NCBI GenBank assembly: GCA_031270605.1
Contig: JAISXG010000040.1
Location: 1-61,717, forward strand
Source: Oscillospiraceae bacterium
Lineage (GTDB): Bacteria > Bacillota > Clostridia > Oscillospirales > Acutalibacteraceae
DNA: 61,717 nt
Reading direction: 5' to 3'
The first letter of the stretch is position 1, and the number at the start of each line of letters is the position of its first letter. The notes under the pieces were generated by a model. The model was not told the origin of the DNA. It made no database searches and saw nothing but the letters and a program-made list of their open reading frames with translations. This document shows, piece after piece, positions 35,688 to 44,142 of the stretch. The position numbers and the translations under genes are program-made.

Positions 35688-36455
35688 TCACAGCCTTTTT
35701 GAAAACAATACCAATTCAAGCTCTGAGCTGGTCAGCGCTTTGCCATGAAAATCGGAAAACGCTCCCAGTATCTCCATGTGCCGCTGCGCATAGATCTCTT
35801 GCAACTCATGAATGCTGTATAACCGAATCGGATGCGCGCCGTCAAGCAGGGATTTTGGTGCTTCTTCCATCACCTTACCATATCGGAATTGCCGCCCGCC
35901 GAAAGACATGCGGCGGGTTGCGGGGTTCCATGAAAATTCCGCGATGGAAAGCTCTTTTTCCCCAGCCTCCCATGTGCGTTTGGGAAAATTCTGTTCGGCG
36001 TGTTCAGCGTTGCAGATGTTGATGAAATGACGACCACCGGGCTTGAGCGCACGCGCGGCAACATCAAAAATCTTCAGGTTTTCTGCGTCGTTTTCAAGGT
36101 AGCCGATTGCGCCTTCGGCCAGATTCAGCACCACATCAAACTCGTTGCAAAAGCTGAGATCACGAATATCTGCGTGAAGAAATGCCGCGTTGAGCTGTTC
36201 TGCTTGTGCTGTCTGCGTTGCGTCCTCAATCAAGGCTTTTGTAATATCCACACCCACAACGCAAAAACCTTTTCGGGCAAAGGACAGCGCATGCCGGCCA
36301 TAGCCGCAGGCGAGGTCAAGAATTCGTTCGTGGCCGCGCAGAGAGAGTTCGTCGATGATGAATTGCACCTGCGTTTGCGTGTCTTCCACCCAGGACATGT
36401 TTTTCATATCCAGCGTCCATGCGTGTTTATACCAATCCGGCTTCGCAGTACTCAT
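35688..36455 (-). CDS. Class I SAM-dependent methyltransferase
   Basis: The protein has 255 residues from the ATG at 36455, with GAAAGGAAGAAG upstream. Motif I is RILDLACGYGRHALSFA, then VVGVDITKALIEDA and FDVVLNLAEGAIGYLEND. This is the Methyltransf_25/11 type acting on small molecules. The substrate is not predictable. It converges with the exporter genes (37 bp gap). Confidence 0.88.
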   Translation of the reverse strand: MSTAKPDWYKHAWTLDMKNMSWVEDTQTQVQFIIDELSLRGHERILDLACGYGRHALSFARKGFCVVGVDITKALIEDATQTAQAEQLNAAFLHADIRDLSFCNEFDVVLNLAEGAIGYLENDAENLKIFDVAARALKPGGRHFINICNAEHAEQNFPKRTWEAGEKELSIAEFSWNPATRRMSFGGRQFRYGKVMEEAPKSLLDGAHPIRLYSIHELQEIYAQRHMEILGAFSDFHGKALTSSELELVLFSKRL

Positions 36456-36560
36456 AATCTTCTTCCTTTCTTTTGGGGGGCATTGTATGGTCAAACTATA
36501 TCACACTTTTATTGAATTTTGGGAGTTTTTTATAAATCCTGAAAAAATTTTCTAAAACAC

Positions 36561-36589
36561 TTGAAAATAAGTGAAAGTATGATTATAAT
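36561..36589 (+). promoter_or_regulatory. Promoter of the tRNA-Thr gene
   Basis: TTGAAA (36561-36566), 17 bp, TATAAT (36584-36589), which is 55 bp before the mature tRNA 5' end. Confidence 0.75.
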
Positions 36590-36644
36590 AAATAAGCTGT
36601 CTTTTGCGTTGCCGGGCTTCGGTTTCGCAAGCGCGTTTTTGTTT

Positions 36645-36719
36645 GCTGATGTGGCTCAATGGCAGAGCAGCTCATTCGTAATGAGCAGGTTGTCGGTTCG
36701 ATTCCGACCATCAGCTCCA
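36645..36719 (+). tRNA. tRNA-Thr (anticodon CGT)
   Basis: The full cloverleaf folds by eye. Acceptor GCTGATG pairs with CATCAGC, the D stem is GCTC/GAGC, the anticodon stem GCTCA/TGAGC carries loop TTCGTAA, and the T stem GTCGG/CCGAC carries loop TTCGATT. Discriminator T and an encoded CCA follow. CGT reads ACG threonine codons. It is a single gene with its own promoter and terminator. Confidence 0.97.
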
Positions 36720-36720
36720 A

Positions 36721-36773
36721 AATAAAACACCGAAATTTTCTTGGCATACAAGGGGTTTCGGTGTTTTATTCTT
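36721..36773 (+). terminator. Terminator of tRNA-Thr
   Basis: AATAAAACACCGAAA (36721-36735) is a perfect inverted match to TTTCGGTGTTTTATT (36756-36770), followed by CTTTT. It starts two bases after the CCA. Confidence 0.85.
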
Positions 36774-36795
36774 TTGTGCACAGTGCTTATAATTA

Positions 36796-36856
36796 GACAA
36801 AAACACCTGTCGTACTGCAAATTTACTACAGTTTGCAATATTTCAGGTGTTTTGTC
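36796..36856 (-). terminator. Terminator-like hairpin after the RHH gene
   Basis: GACAAAAACACCTG (36796-36809) and CAGGTGTTTTGTC (36844-36856) pair almost fully, with an inner TACTGCAAA/TTTGCAATA stem. On the minus strand the 3' arm is T-rich. It follows the minus-strand gene that stops at 36930. Confidence 0.6.
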
Positions 36857-36929
36857 GCAGTAAAAGCGGGATATGTCCTTGTTATCCATAAGTAAATTTA
36901 AGACTGACACATTCAGCGCGTCTGCTTTT

Positions 36930-37427
36930 TCAGATGCAATCATGCTCTTTTAAAAAGTTTTTCAGAACAGTAAACGAATAGGTATAGTCTTTCGCAAGCG
37001 CAACGGGGTCTTTTTTATCAGTAGCTTTAAAATACTCGGTCAGGGCTGTTTGATACTCCCCGAGTGATATTTTACCCGTCAGAAGCTGATAAAAGTCTAT
37101 GTTCAGTTCAGAGTGCCGCGGTTGCGATGAAAATATCGCGTCTGTAAATCGCTGCGAAAGCGATTGCGGCGTGGCCTTCGAGTGTTTGGAAAAATACTGA
37201 ATAAATTCAGACCGGAGCGCTTTTTTATTCTTTATAAAGTCCCGGGTGGAGCGGATTTGGCCTGTGCGCATGGGTTGAAAATGCTCAACCGCATATTCGC
37301 AGCATTGTATTACAACTTGATTAAAGGAAATATCCTCAATTTTGGCAATTTCCTCGAGTTGCTCGATAAGATCATCCGGCAGCCGGACAGATTTGTTTGT
37401 GTATTCCGGTTTTTTGATAGTAAACAT
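36930..37427 (-). CDS. Ribbon-helix-helix (Arc/CopG-like) protein
   Basis: The 165-residue protein has residues 12-46 (KSVRLPDDLIEQLEEIAKIE...FNQVVIQ) that read as a ribbon-helix-helix DNA-binding fold. The C-terminal 110 residues are helical and unknown to me. GGAGG precedes the ATG. RHH proteins often regulate plasmids, toxin-antitoxin pairs or mobile elements. Here it sits beside a broken recombinase, in sequence clearly richer in A+T than its neighbours, which suggests an acquired patch. No toxin gene adjoins. Confidence 0.75.
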   Translation of the reverse strand: MFTIKKPEYTNKSVRLPDDLIEQLEEIAKIEDISFNQVVIQCCEYAVEHFQPMRTGQIRSTRDFIKNKKALRSEFIQYFSKHSKATPQSLSQRFTDAIFSSQPRHSELNIDFYQLLTGKISLGEYQTALTEYFKATDKKDPVALAKDYTYSFTVLKNFLKEHDCI

Positions 37428-37644
37428 AATGTATCCTCCAAGTATATGCTTATATTGTACCTAATTTGTATACTCGGTTTATACATTTATTATAATACAT
37501 TGTATTTTTAATATAAAACAGATGTTTATATTGCATAATGAAACCATAAAAAAACCAAAAACTCTTGTTACTTTTACAAATTTACAAAAAATGGAAGTTT
37601 ATTGTATAATTTATTTAATAAAACAGTTGAAAGGAAGATGTATA

Positions 37645-37894
37645 GTGGTTTTGGGTTATGCAAGGGTAAGCATAGACAATCAAAGTTTAGACAGGCAAAT
37701 TGACGAATTAAACAGGTGTAAAACAGATGAAATTTTTACTAAAAATATAAGCGGTGCAAAAACAAAAGACCTGAGTTTGGCAGGCTTTTAAATAAAGTCA
37801 GGAAAGGCGACGTCATTGTCATAGAAAACTTGTCAGTTTGAAAGAAAACCTTGACAGACGAGCGAACCATACAACAGGCTTAAAAGCTATATGA
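37645..37894 (+). pseudogene. Serine recombinase (resolvase family) remnant
   Basis: A GTG behind AAGGAAG starts VVLGYARVSIDNQSLDRQI, the catalytic N-terminus of resolvases with the active Ser of ARVS. This frame stops at TAA near 37791. The next frame continues LLNKVRKGDVIVIENLSV (as in resolvase GDxVVVxxLSRL). A third frame then gives SLKENLDRRANHTTGLKAI (as in the later KENIDT region). At least two frameshifts or deletions have destroyed the gene, and the DNA-binding end is gone. Confidence 0.8.
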
Positions 37895-37991
37895 CGCTAG
37901 AAGTCATTCGGTTTCAGACATATGCAAAATATATATTTTATTGCAAGGCATGGCTTTATAAAGCAATATATAACAGAATGGAGAATGTATC

Positions 37992-39134
37992 GTGACAGAG
38001 ATAAAATTTAGATGCCGGCAATGTGATACAATCTGGCATGCAACACAGCGGGATATTGCGGAGAATAAAAAGATAAAACGAAATATTACAATGGGAAAGT
38101 TTGATAATATGACAACTTTTTCCGTTGATAAAACACTCCGAAAAAATGCTCATATCGCACAGCAGCAGGCGGCATACCGGGATTGGGAACGTTGTCCGAA
38201 TTGTTATTCCCGAGATGTAGAAAGAATACTAATTGAGATTGGAAACGATGTAAATAACGTGAATATTATTCCGGAGAATCCAGTAGTGCAACCTTCAATA
38301 TATGCCAATAACACACCGAATTACTACAAAGCACCGGAGAATGCCCTTCCACGCTACAATAAAGCTTCGAATGCTCATATTGACACGCCAAGCATGGCTC
38401 TTAAAGTGCTTACTGCTTTTTTTGTGCTTCTCATGCCATATGTCGCGTTGATTGTTATTCCAATAAGAAAGCCTTACTCGCGCTCAACGAATAAGGCATG
38501 TATGATATATTGTGCGTTTATGTGTGTTTGGGTGTTTGGGATGATGTTTCATAAAATACCTTCTGCCAACAATGCTCTGCCCGCAGAAACAACAACAGTT
38601 AGGAATGAACATATAGAAGAAATCATAAATGTTCAGCAATTTTCTCAGGTTTCCTATAATAAAATGATTGAAATCATGGGTTCTGAACCTGTTGATATTG
38701 AAAAATGGTCAAATCCTATCAGCGAAAATGAAAGCCATCCTATGACAATATATGCCTATAAAGTGCCTGAATGGGGCGCTTATGTAGAATTTATGTTTCC
38801 TGATGAAGCAGATAAACTGGTTAGAATGAATGTGTTTTCAGAAAAGTATTGGAGTGGCATAGGCAATGATTTTAAAGTGACTGAGGATACCTCTGCCAAC
38901 TCTCTTTTTGCTATGTTTGGAATAAAACCTAAAAAAGATAACCAATATCCAAATAGTGTCAACTATCGTACAGAAACTTCTCTAAACAGCAAAATAGCGG
39001 CCCGATACTTATTAGTGAATCAAAAAATTGATGATTTTTGGGTTAGTAATATGGATGCGGATGCAAAGATAATTAAGGAAGTAAAGATAACCTATAACGA
39101 TGATTTTTTTGGAGGATATGAACCTTTTAGCTAG
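37992..39134 (+). CDS. Zinc-ribbon membrane protein, function unknown
   Basis: The 380-residue protein starts at a GTG with GGAG upstream. The N-terminus has FRCRQCDTIW and, 60 residues on, RCPNCYSRDV, forming a CxxC...CxxC zinc ribbon. A membrane hairpin follows at about residues 135-195 (VLTAFFVLLMPYVALIVI, MIYCAFMCVWVFGMMF). The C-terminal 185 residues form an unknown, probably extracytoplasmic domain. Its stop codon TAG (39132-39134) is supplied by the first bases of mini-element 3, so the C-terminus may have been cut by that insertion. It is AT-rich like the rest of the patch. Confidence 0.7.
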   Translation: MTEIKFRCRQCDTIWHATQRDIAENKKIKRNITMGKFDNMTTFSVDKTLRKNAHIAQQQAAYRDWERCPNCYSRDVERILIEIGNDVNNVNIIPENPVVQPSIYANNTPNYYKAPENALPRYNKASNAHIDTPSMALKVLTAFFVLLMPYVALIVIPIRKPYSRSTNKACMIYCAFMCVWVFGMMFHKIPSANNALPAETTTVRNEHIEEIINVQQFSQVSYNKMIEIMGSEPVDIEKWSNPISENESHPMTIYAYKVPEWGAYVEFMFPDEADKLVRMNVFSEKYWSGIGNDFKVTEDTSANSLFAMFGIKPKKDNQYPNSVNYRTETSLNSKIAARYLLVNQKIDDFWVSNMDADAKIIKEVKITYNDDFFGGYEPFS

Positions 39135-39295
39135 TACTCTGTAAAGTCTAAAAGTTTGTAATAATTGCGCTGTTTTTTTTCGTCTGCCAAGGCGACAGCC
39201 CACAGGAATACTTGCGTATTGCAAGGGCTGGCAACATAGGCAGGCGGAAAAAGGCGGCGCAGGGATTATGAAGTTTTAGGCTTTACAGAGTACTA
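39132..39295. mobile_element. Palindromic mini-element copy 3
   Basis: 164 bp bounded by perfect 15-bp terminal inverted repeats, TAGTACTCTGTAAAG and CTTTACAGAGTACTA. Inside, TTTTTTTTCGTCTGCC faces GGCAGGCGGAAAAAG, with a centre containing GGAATACTTGCGTATTGC. The TA at each end suggests a TA target duplication, as in Tc1/mariner (IS630)-type MITEs. It has no coding capacity. Confidence 0.75.
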
Positions 39296-39458
39296 GGCCT
39301 TGTTTGTAAAATGACAACTTGCCCAAAAGACGGATATTTTTCCACAAATCTGCGTTAAAAAAGCTTGCAATACGGCAAGTATTCCTGCGATTTTTTGCCT
39401 TGTTTTGCGAAAAAATCTCTCGCTTTTCGTCAAATTCCTATTTTACAAACAAGGCCTA
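39294..39458. mobile_element. Palindromic mini-element copy 4, abutting copy 3
   Basis: 165 bp with perfect 19-bp ends, TAGGCCTTGTTTGTAAAAT and its complement. The centre has GCAATACGGCAAGTATTCCTG, the inverse of the copy 3 centre apart from one extra G. It shares the terminal TA with copy 3, so one element has inserted at the edge of the other. Confidence 0.75.
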
Positions 39459-39540
39459 GAAAACGTCCGGAAAACACATATAAAAATCTTGGATAGATGG
39501 GGTTTTGCGTGTGGATGCCGGCTCGTTTTCAAGCTAATTA

Positions 39541-40809
39541 CTATTCTTCCATCGATTCCCGCGCGACGGCGAGCATCAGCTTGATGCGGTTTTCCTGATT
39601 CACCTTTGAAGCGCCGGGGTCGTAGTCGATCGGCACGATGTTGGCTTTTGGGTGCATCTCTTTGATTTTTCGGATCATGCCCTTGCCCGCCACATGGTTC
39701 GGCAGGCAGCCGAACGGCTGGGCGCAGATGATGTTTTCATAGCCCTTTTCGCAAAGCTCAATCATTTCGCTGGTAAGCAGCCAGCCCTCGCCCATTTTGC
39801 AGCCGTGGCCGATGATGCCCTCGCTGAGCGCTTTCATTTCATAGAAAGGGGAGGGGGCGACGAACTGCGACCGGGTTTCCACCGCTTCAATCATCATGCG
39901 GTCAATTTTTGCGAAATAGGCCCCCACAATGCGCATGACCCGGCGCAGAAGCCGGGAGCCGCCGTAAAGCCGGTAAGAAACCTCGGTGTTGCTGACGGCA
40001 TACATCATAAAACCCAGCACGCCCGGCAGCATCACCTCGCAGCCCTGTGAAATTAAAAACTTTTCCAGGCCGTTGTTGCCAAGAGGGGAGTATTTTACAT
40101 AAATCTCGCCCACAACGCCGACCTTGACCCTTCTCTCTGTTCTGACGGGGATTGCGGCAAAGTCCGCCACAATCGCGTCAAAATTTTTTTTCATGGCTCT
40201 GAAAGAATAACATTTTCCCTGATTGATCTGCTCTGTGAGCAGGTCAATCCATTTTTCAATGGTTTTTTCAGTGTCGCCTTTGTTTTTTTCATAGGGGATG
40301 ACCTGATTTTTCAAAAGCATGATGAGGTCGCCGTAAACAATGCCGATGAGCCCCTTGCGGTACTGCGCAACGGTGATGCGCACACCTTTTCCGCCGCCCA
40401 GAATTTCAGAGAAATTCAAAGGCAGCACGGGAATTTGGTCATACCCTGCCTTAATCAAGGCCTTTTTCAGCAGATAAATGTAGTTGGAGGCCCGGCAGCC
40501 GCCGCCGGTCTGCGTGATGAGCAGGGCGGTTTTGTTTAGGTCGTACTGCCCGCTGTTCAGCGCGTCGAGCATCTGCCCGATGACAAGCAGCGCAGGGTAG
40601 CAGGTGTCGTTATGCACATGCTTCAGGCCCTCGTCAACCACCTGTTTGCCGCTGTTTTGCAGGATTTCGACCAAAAAGCCCTCATTGCGCAGCACGGCCC
40701 GCAGCAATCGGAACTGAATCGTGGCCATGTCGGGCACGAGGATGGTATAGTCCTTTTTCATTTCGGACGTAAAAATAACCGGGGCAGTTTCTTTTATCTC
40801 ATTTTGCAT
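39541..40809 (-). CDS. 2-hydroxyacyl-CoA dehydratase (HgdB-like) family protein
   Basis: The 422-residue protein has DTCYPALLVIGQM, TGGGCRASNYIYLLKKAL and CAQPFGCLPNHVAGKG. These are cysteine sites typical of the dehydratase-like part of large activase proteins (iron-sulfur ligands). A Shine-Dalgarno GGAG precedes the ATG. It starts 15 nt after the stop of the activase gene. In many Clostridia the two halves are, to my knowledge, a single protein of about 1400 residues, so here it appears split. The substrate is unknown. Confidence 0.85.
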   Translation of the reverse strand: MQNEIKETAPVIFTSEMKKDYTILVPDMATIQFRLLRAVLRNEGFLVEILQNSGKQVVDEGLKHVHNDTCYPALLVIGQMLDALNSGQYDLNKTALLITQTGGGCRASNYIYLLKKALIKAGYDQIPVLPLNFSEILGGGKGVRITVAQYRKGLIGIVYGDLIMLLKNQVIPYEKNKGDTEKTIEKWIDLLTEQINQGKCYSFRAMKKNFDAIVADFAAIPVRTERRVKVGVVGEIYVKYSPLGNNGLEKFLISQGCEVMLPGVLGFMMYAVSNTEVSYRLYGGSRLLRRVMRIVGAYFAKIDRMMIEAVETRSQFVAPSPFYEMKALSEGIIGHGCKMGEGWLLTSEMIELCEKGYENIICAQPFGCLPNHVAGKGMIRKIKEMHPKANIVPIDYDPGASKVNQENRIKLMLAVARESMEE

Positions 40810-40824
40810 ATGTATTCTCCGCTT

Positions 40825-43725
40825 TTACAGAACCGCAAACAAGCTGCGCAGGCGGATTTTGACCGCCCCGAGGTTTGTGATTTCATCTATTTTCAGCTGT
40901 GTATAAATCTTGCCGCTTGCTTCAAGGATACTTCTGATCTCGTCGGTTGTGATGGCGTCGACGCCGCAGCCGAACGAAACGAGCTGCACGAGATTGTAGT
41001 TCTCTTTTTGCGCCACATAGTTTGCCGCGGCATAGAGCCGCGCGTGGTAGGTCCACTGGTTGAGAACGTTTACTTTGAAAGGCCTCACGAGGTGGCTGAC
41101 CGCCTCTTCCGACAAAACAACCGTGCCAAATGAGCTCACAAGCGCGTCAATGCCGTGGTTGATTTCACTGTCGAGGTGGTAGGGCCGGCCGCAGAGCACA
41201 ATGACGGGAAGCCCTTCCCGCTCCGCCGCGTCCATCAGCTCCCTGCCTTTTCGGCGGATCTGTTCCATGTGCAGCGCATATTCCTCATAGGCTTGCTCCG
41301 CGGCTTTTTTGACCTCCTTTAAAGCAAAGGAACCCAAATGCCTTTCAAGGATTTTCTGCATTTTTGCCGGAAAGAACCGCCGCTTGTCGGGCGAGACATA
41401 GTCATAAATAAACTTGATATCTTTCGTGCGCCCCATGTTTGCCGCGACGACCTCGGGGTAATACGCGACGACCGGGCAGTTGAAATGATTCTGTGAGAGC
41501 CCTTCGTCGAAATTATAAGACATGCAGGGGTAGAAAATGGCGTCCACGCCCCTGTCTATGAGCGTCTCGATGTGCCCGTGCACAAGCTTCGCGGGGTAGC
41601 AGACCGTGTCCGACGGGATGGTTTGCTGCCCTTTCAGGAACAAATTGCGGTCGGACATTGGCGATGTGACCACCGAAAAGCCAAGACATGTGAAAAAAGT
41701 GTGCCAGAACGGCAGCATTTCATAGAGGTTCAGCGCGAGCGGCAGGCCGAGGGCGCCGCGTTTTGCGCCTGGGGTGGGTTGATAGGTTTGCAGCAGCTCT
41801 CGCTTATAGTTCCACAAGTTGTATTCTTTGTTGCCTGTTTGCTTTGCGAGCGGCGTTTCACAGCGGTTGCCGCCGATGAAGCGCCTGCCGCCCGAAAAGG
41901 TGTTCACCGTCAGGCGGCAATGGTTTTCGCAGCCCTTGCAGGTGGCGCTTTTGGCTTTGTGGCGAAACTCCTTGAGTTCGTCCGCGTTCAAAAGGGTGCT
42001 GGAGGAAGCGCCTTTTTGTTTTGCGTAAAGCGCCGCGCCGTATGCGCCCATCAGGCCCGCGATGGACGGGCGGACGACCTCCCGGCCGATTTCTTTTTCA
42101 AACGCGCGCAGCACAGCATCATTGAGGAATGTGCCGCCCTGCACAACGATGTGCTCACCCAAAGAGTCCGCGTTGACCGCGCGGATAACTTTATACAGCG
42201 CGTTTTTCACAACGCTGACGGAAAGCCCGGCGGATATATTCTGCACCGAGGCGCCGTCTTTTTGCGCCTGCTTGACCGAGGAGTTCATGAACACCGTGCA
42301 GCGGCTGCCGAGGTCCACAGGGCGGTCGGCCAGCAGGGCGATTTTTGAAAATTCCGCCACGTCATAGCCCCACGCCGCCGCGAAGGTCTGCAAAAACGAG
42401 CCGCAGCCCGAGGAGCAGGCCTCGTTCAAAAACACGTTGTCGATGCTGCCGTTATGGACTTGAAAGCATTTGATGTCCTGCCCGCCGATGTCGATGATGA
42501 AATCCACGGCGGGGTTGAATTTTTTTGCGGCGGTGAAGTGGGCGATGGTTTCCACCACGCCGAAGTCCGCGCCGAACGCGGCCTTGATCATATCCTCGCC
42601 GTAACCCGTCGCCGCGCAGGCAAGCACGGGGACGGCGGGGAATTTCTCATAAAGCCGTTCCAGAAAACCTTTTACTGCCTTGACGGGGTTGCCGTTGTTG
42701 CCGGCATATTCCGAATATACAATCGCTTCGTTTTCATCCATCGCAACGGCTTTCACGGTGGTGGAGCCGCTGTCTATGCCGATATATAACGCTTTGGGCG
42801 CCGCGTTTTCCGCAACTGTCACTTTGTTTTGTTCGTGGCGTTTTAGAAAAGTTTCATATTCCGCTTCATTGCGGAACAGCCGCTCGCAGGCGGCATAGCC
42901 CCCGGAGGACTGATAGGACGCAATCTTCGGGATAATCGTTTCAAGCTTCACCGTGCCGTCTGACGGGGCGAAGGCCGCGCCCACCGCCACAAAGAAAAGG
43001 GAATTTTCGGGACACACGCCCTTTGTGTTCAGGTGGCAGTCAAACCGCGCGCGCAGCTCTGAAAAAAAGCTCAGCGGGCCACCGAGATACACCACGTTGC
43101 CCTCGATCGGGTGCCCCTGCGCCAGGCCGCCGATGGTCTGGTTCACAACCGCGTCAAAAATGCTCGCGGCGATGTCGCTTTTGTTTGCCCCCTGGTTGAT
43201 GAGCGGCTGAATATCGCTTTTTGCGAAAACCCCGCAGCGTGAGGCGATGGTGTAAAGCTTGTGATAGTCCTTCGCAAGCGCGTTCATTTCAATCGGTTCA
43301 ATATTTAAAAGGGATGCCATCTGGTCGATAAACGCCCCTGTGCCGCCGGCGCACGAGCCGTTCATGCGCACCTCAAGCCCGCTGCCCGACTGCTCTGAAA
43401 GAAAGAGGATTTTCGCGTCCTCGCCCCCAAGCTCAATCACAACGTCCGTTTGGGGCAGCAGCTTTTTGATGGAAAGCCGGGTGGCGTAAACCTCCTGCAC
43501 AAAAGGAATGCGCAGGCTTTCGGCAAGCCCCATGCCCGCCGAGCCTGAAATGGCAAGGGTGAAGTTCTCTTCTGGGAACTGTGTTGCAACCAGTACGAGC
43601 AGCTCCGCCGTCATTTCCGTTATTTTTGAGAAATGGCGTTTGTATTCTTTAAAAATTACCTCGTCCGCGTCGTTTAAAACAACGCATTTGAGGGTGGTTG
43701 ACCCAATATCGAGGCCGATACGCAT
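40825..43725 (-). CDS. Acyl-CoA dehydratase activase (BcrAD/BadFG ATPase, two ASKHA domains, DUF2229)
   Basis: The 966-residue protein begins with an actin-like ATPase domain (GLDIGSTTLKCVV; SCAGGTGAFIDQM with the cluster-bridging Cys). It repeats the fold from about residue 312 (YIGIDSGSTTVKAV; EACSSGCGSFLQTF). From about residue 600 it has a DUF2229-type region with CKGCENHCRLTV. Such activases inject an electron into 2-hydroxyacyl-CoA dehydratases using ATP and a bridging [4Fe-4S] cluster. This dual-domain type is widespread in anaerobes but its target is not known. It is first in a two-gene operon. Confidence 0.9.
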   Translation of the reverse strand: MRIGLDIGSTTLKCVVLNDADEVIFKEYKRHFSKITEMTAELLVLVATQFPEENFTLAISGSAGMGLAESLRIPFVQEVYATRLSIKKLLPQTDVVIELGGEDAKILFLSEQSGSGLEVRMNGSCAGGTGAFIDQMASLLNIEPIEMNALAKDYHKLYTIASRCGVFAKSDIQPLINQGANKSDIAASIFDAVVNQTIGGLAQGHPIEGNVVYLGGPLSFFSELRARFDCHLNTKGVCPENSLFFVAVGAAFAPSDGTVKLETIIPKIASYQSSGGYAACERLFRNEAEYETFLKRHEQNKVTVAENAAPKALYIGIDSGSTTVKAVAMDENEAIVYSEYAGNNGNPVKAVKGFLERLYEKFPAVPVLACAATGYGEDMIKAAFGADFGVVETIAHFTAAKKFNPAVDFIIDIGGQDIKCFQVHNGSIDNVFLNEACSSGCGSFLQTFAAAWGYDVAEFSKIALLADRPVDLGSRCTVFMNSSVKQAQKDGASVQNISAGLSVSVVKNALYKVIRAVNADSLGEHIVVQGGTFLNDAVLRAFEKEIGREVVRPSIAGLMGAYGAALYAKQKGASSSTLLNADELKEFRHKAKSATCKGCENHCRLTVNTFSGGRRFIGGNRCETPLAKQTGNKEYNLWNYKRELLQTYQPTPGAKRGALGLPLALNLYEMLPFWHTFFTCLGFSVVTSPMSDRNLFLKGQQTIPSDTVCYPAKLVHGHIETLIDRGVDAIFYPCMSYNFDEGLSQNHFNCPVVAYYPEVVAANMGRTKDIKFIYDYVSPDKRRFFPAKMQKILERHLGSFALKEVKKAAEQAYEEYALHMEQIRRKGRELMDAAEREGLPVIVLCGRPYHLDSEINHGIDALVSSFGTVVLSEEAVSHLVRPFKVNVLNQWTYHARLYAAANYVAQKENYNLVQLVSFGCGVDAITTDEIRSILEASGKIYTQLKIDEITNLGAVKIRLRSLFAVL

Positions 43726-44142
43726 GGGTGGTCATGTCCTTTCCGCACTCCATGCCAAAGAGGCATAAAGCAGAGATTCTATAGTTTCGTTTGGTTATAA
43801 AATTAATCATTTCGTATGCGTTTAGTATAATATTATATAAATAGGATGTCAATTGCTGTTATAGACTCAAAAAGAACAGATTTGCGGTTACTACTGTGTG
43901 TTTTACCCATAAAAGCCGGAATTTTATTATATCGAACAAACAGAGAGAAATGAAAAGCTTGTAACTTTTATTCATTCTGTTGTCATTTTTATATAGCGAA
44001 TGAATTTAAAAATGTTCAGAAAACAAGTGCAATATAGGATTTCCATGTAGAGGCTGGCCGGTTTTTCAGGTTAATTGACTATATCGGATGCAAAAAAGAA
44101 AGAGCGGTATATACCGCTCTTGGCTCCGCATGCCGCAGGATA
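43726..44142. other. Intergenic region between the kinase terminator and the activase gene
   Basis: The 417 AT-rich bp carry no credible gene. They hold the upstream region of the activase operon (minus strand) and, at the left end of the neighbouring unit, the kinase terminator. Confidence 0.45.
44092..44121 (-). terminator. Terminator of the GHKL kinase gene
   Basis: The palindrome AAGAGCGGTATATACCGCTCTT (44100-44121), read on the minus strand, is followed by TCTTTTTT. It lies 22 bp after the stop codon. Confidence 0.8.

Noticed and set aside
36645-36719. tRNA-Thr as an integration site with flanking att repeats
   Set aside because: I looked for a second copy of the tRNA 3' end (TTCCGACCATCAGCTCCA) in the following 3 kb and did not find one, so no att pair can be claimed.
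36656-36943. 95-codon minus-strand frame ending GADGRNRTDNLLITNELLCH
   Set aside because: Its end is the reverse complement of tRNA-Thr, a well-known source of false proteins. The frame also crosses two terminator hairpins and has no good ribosome binding site.
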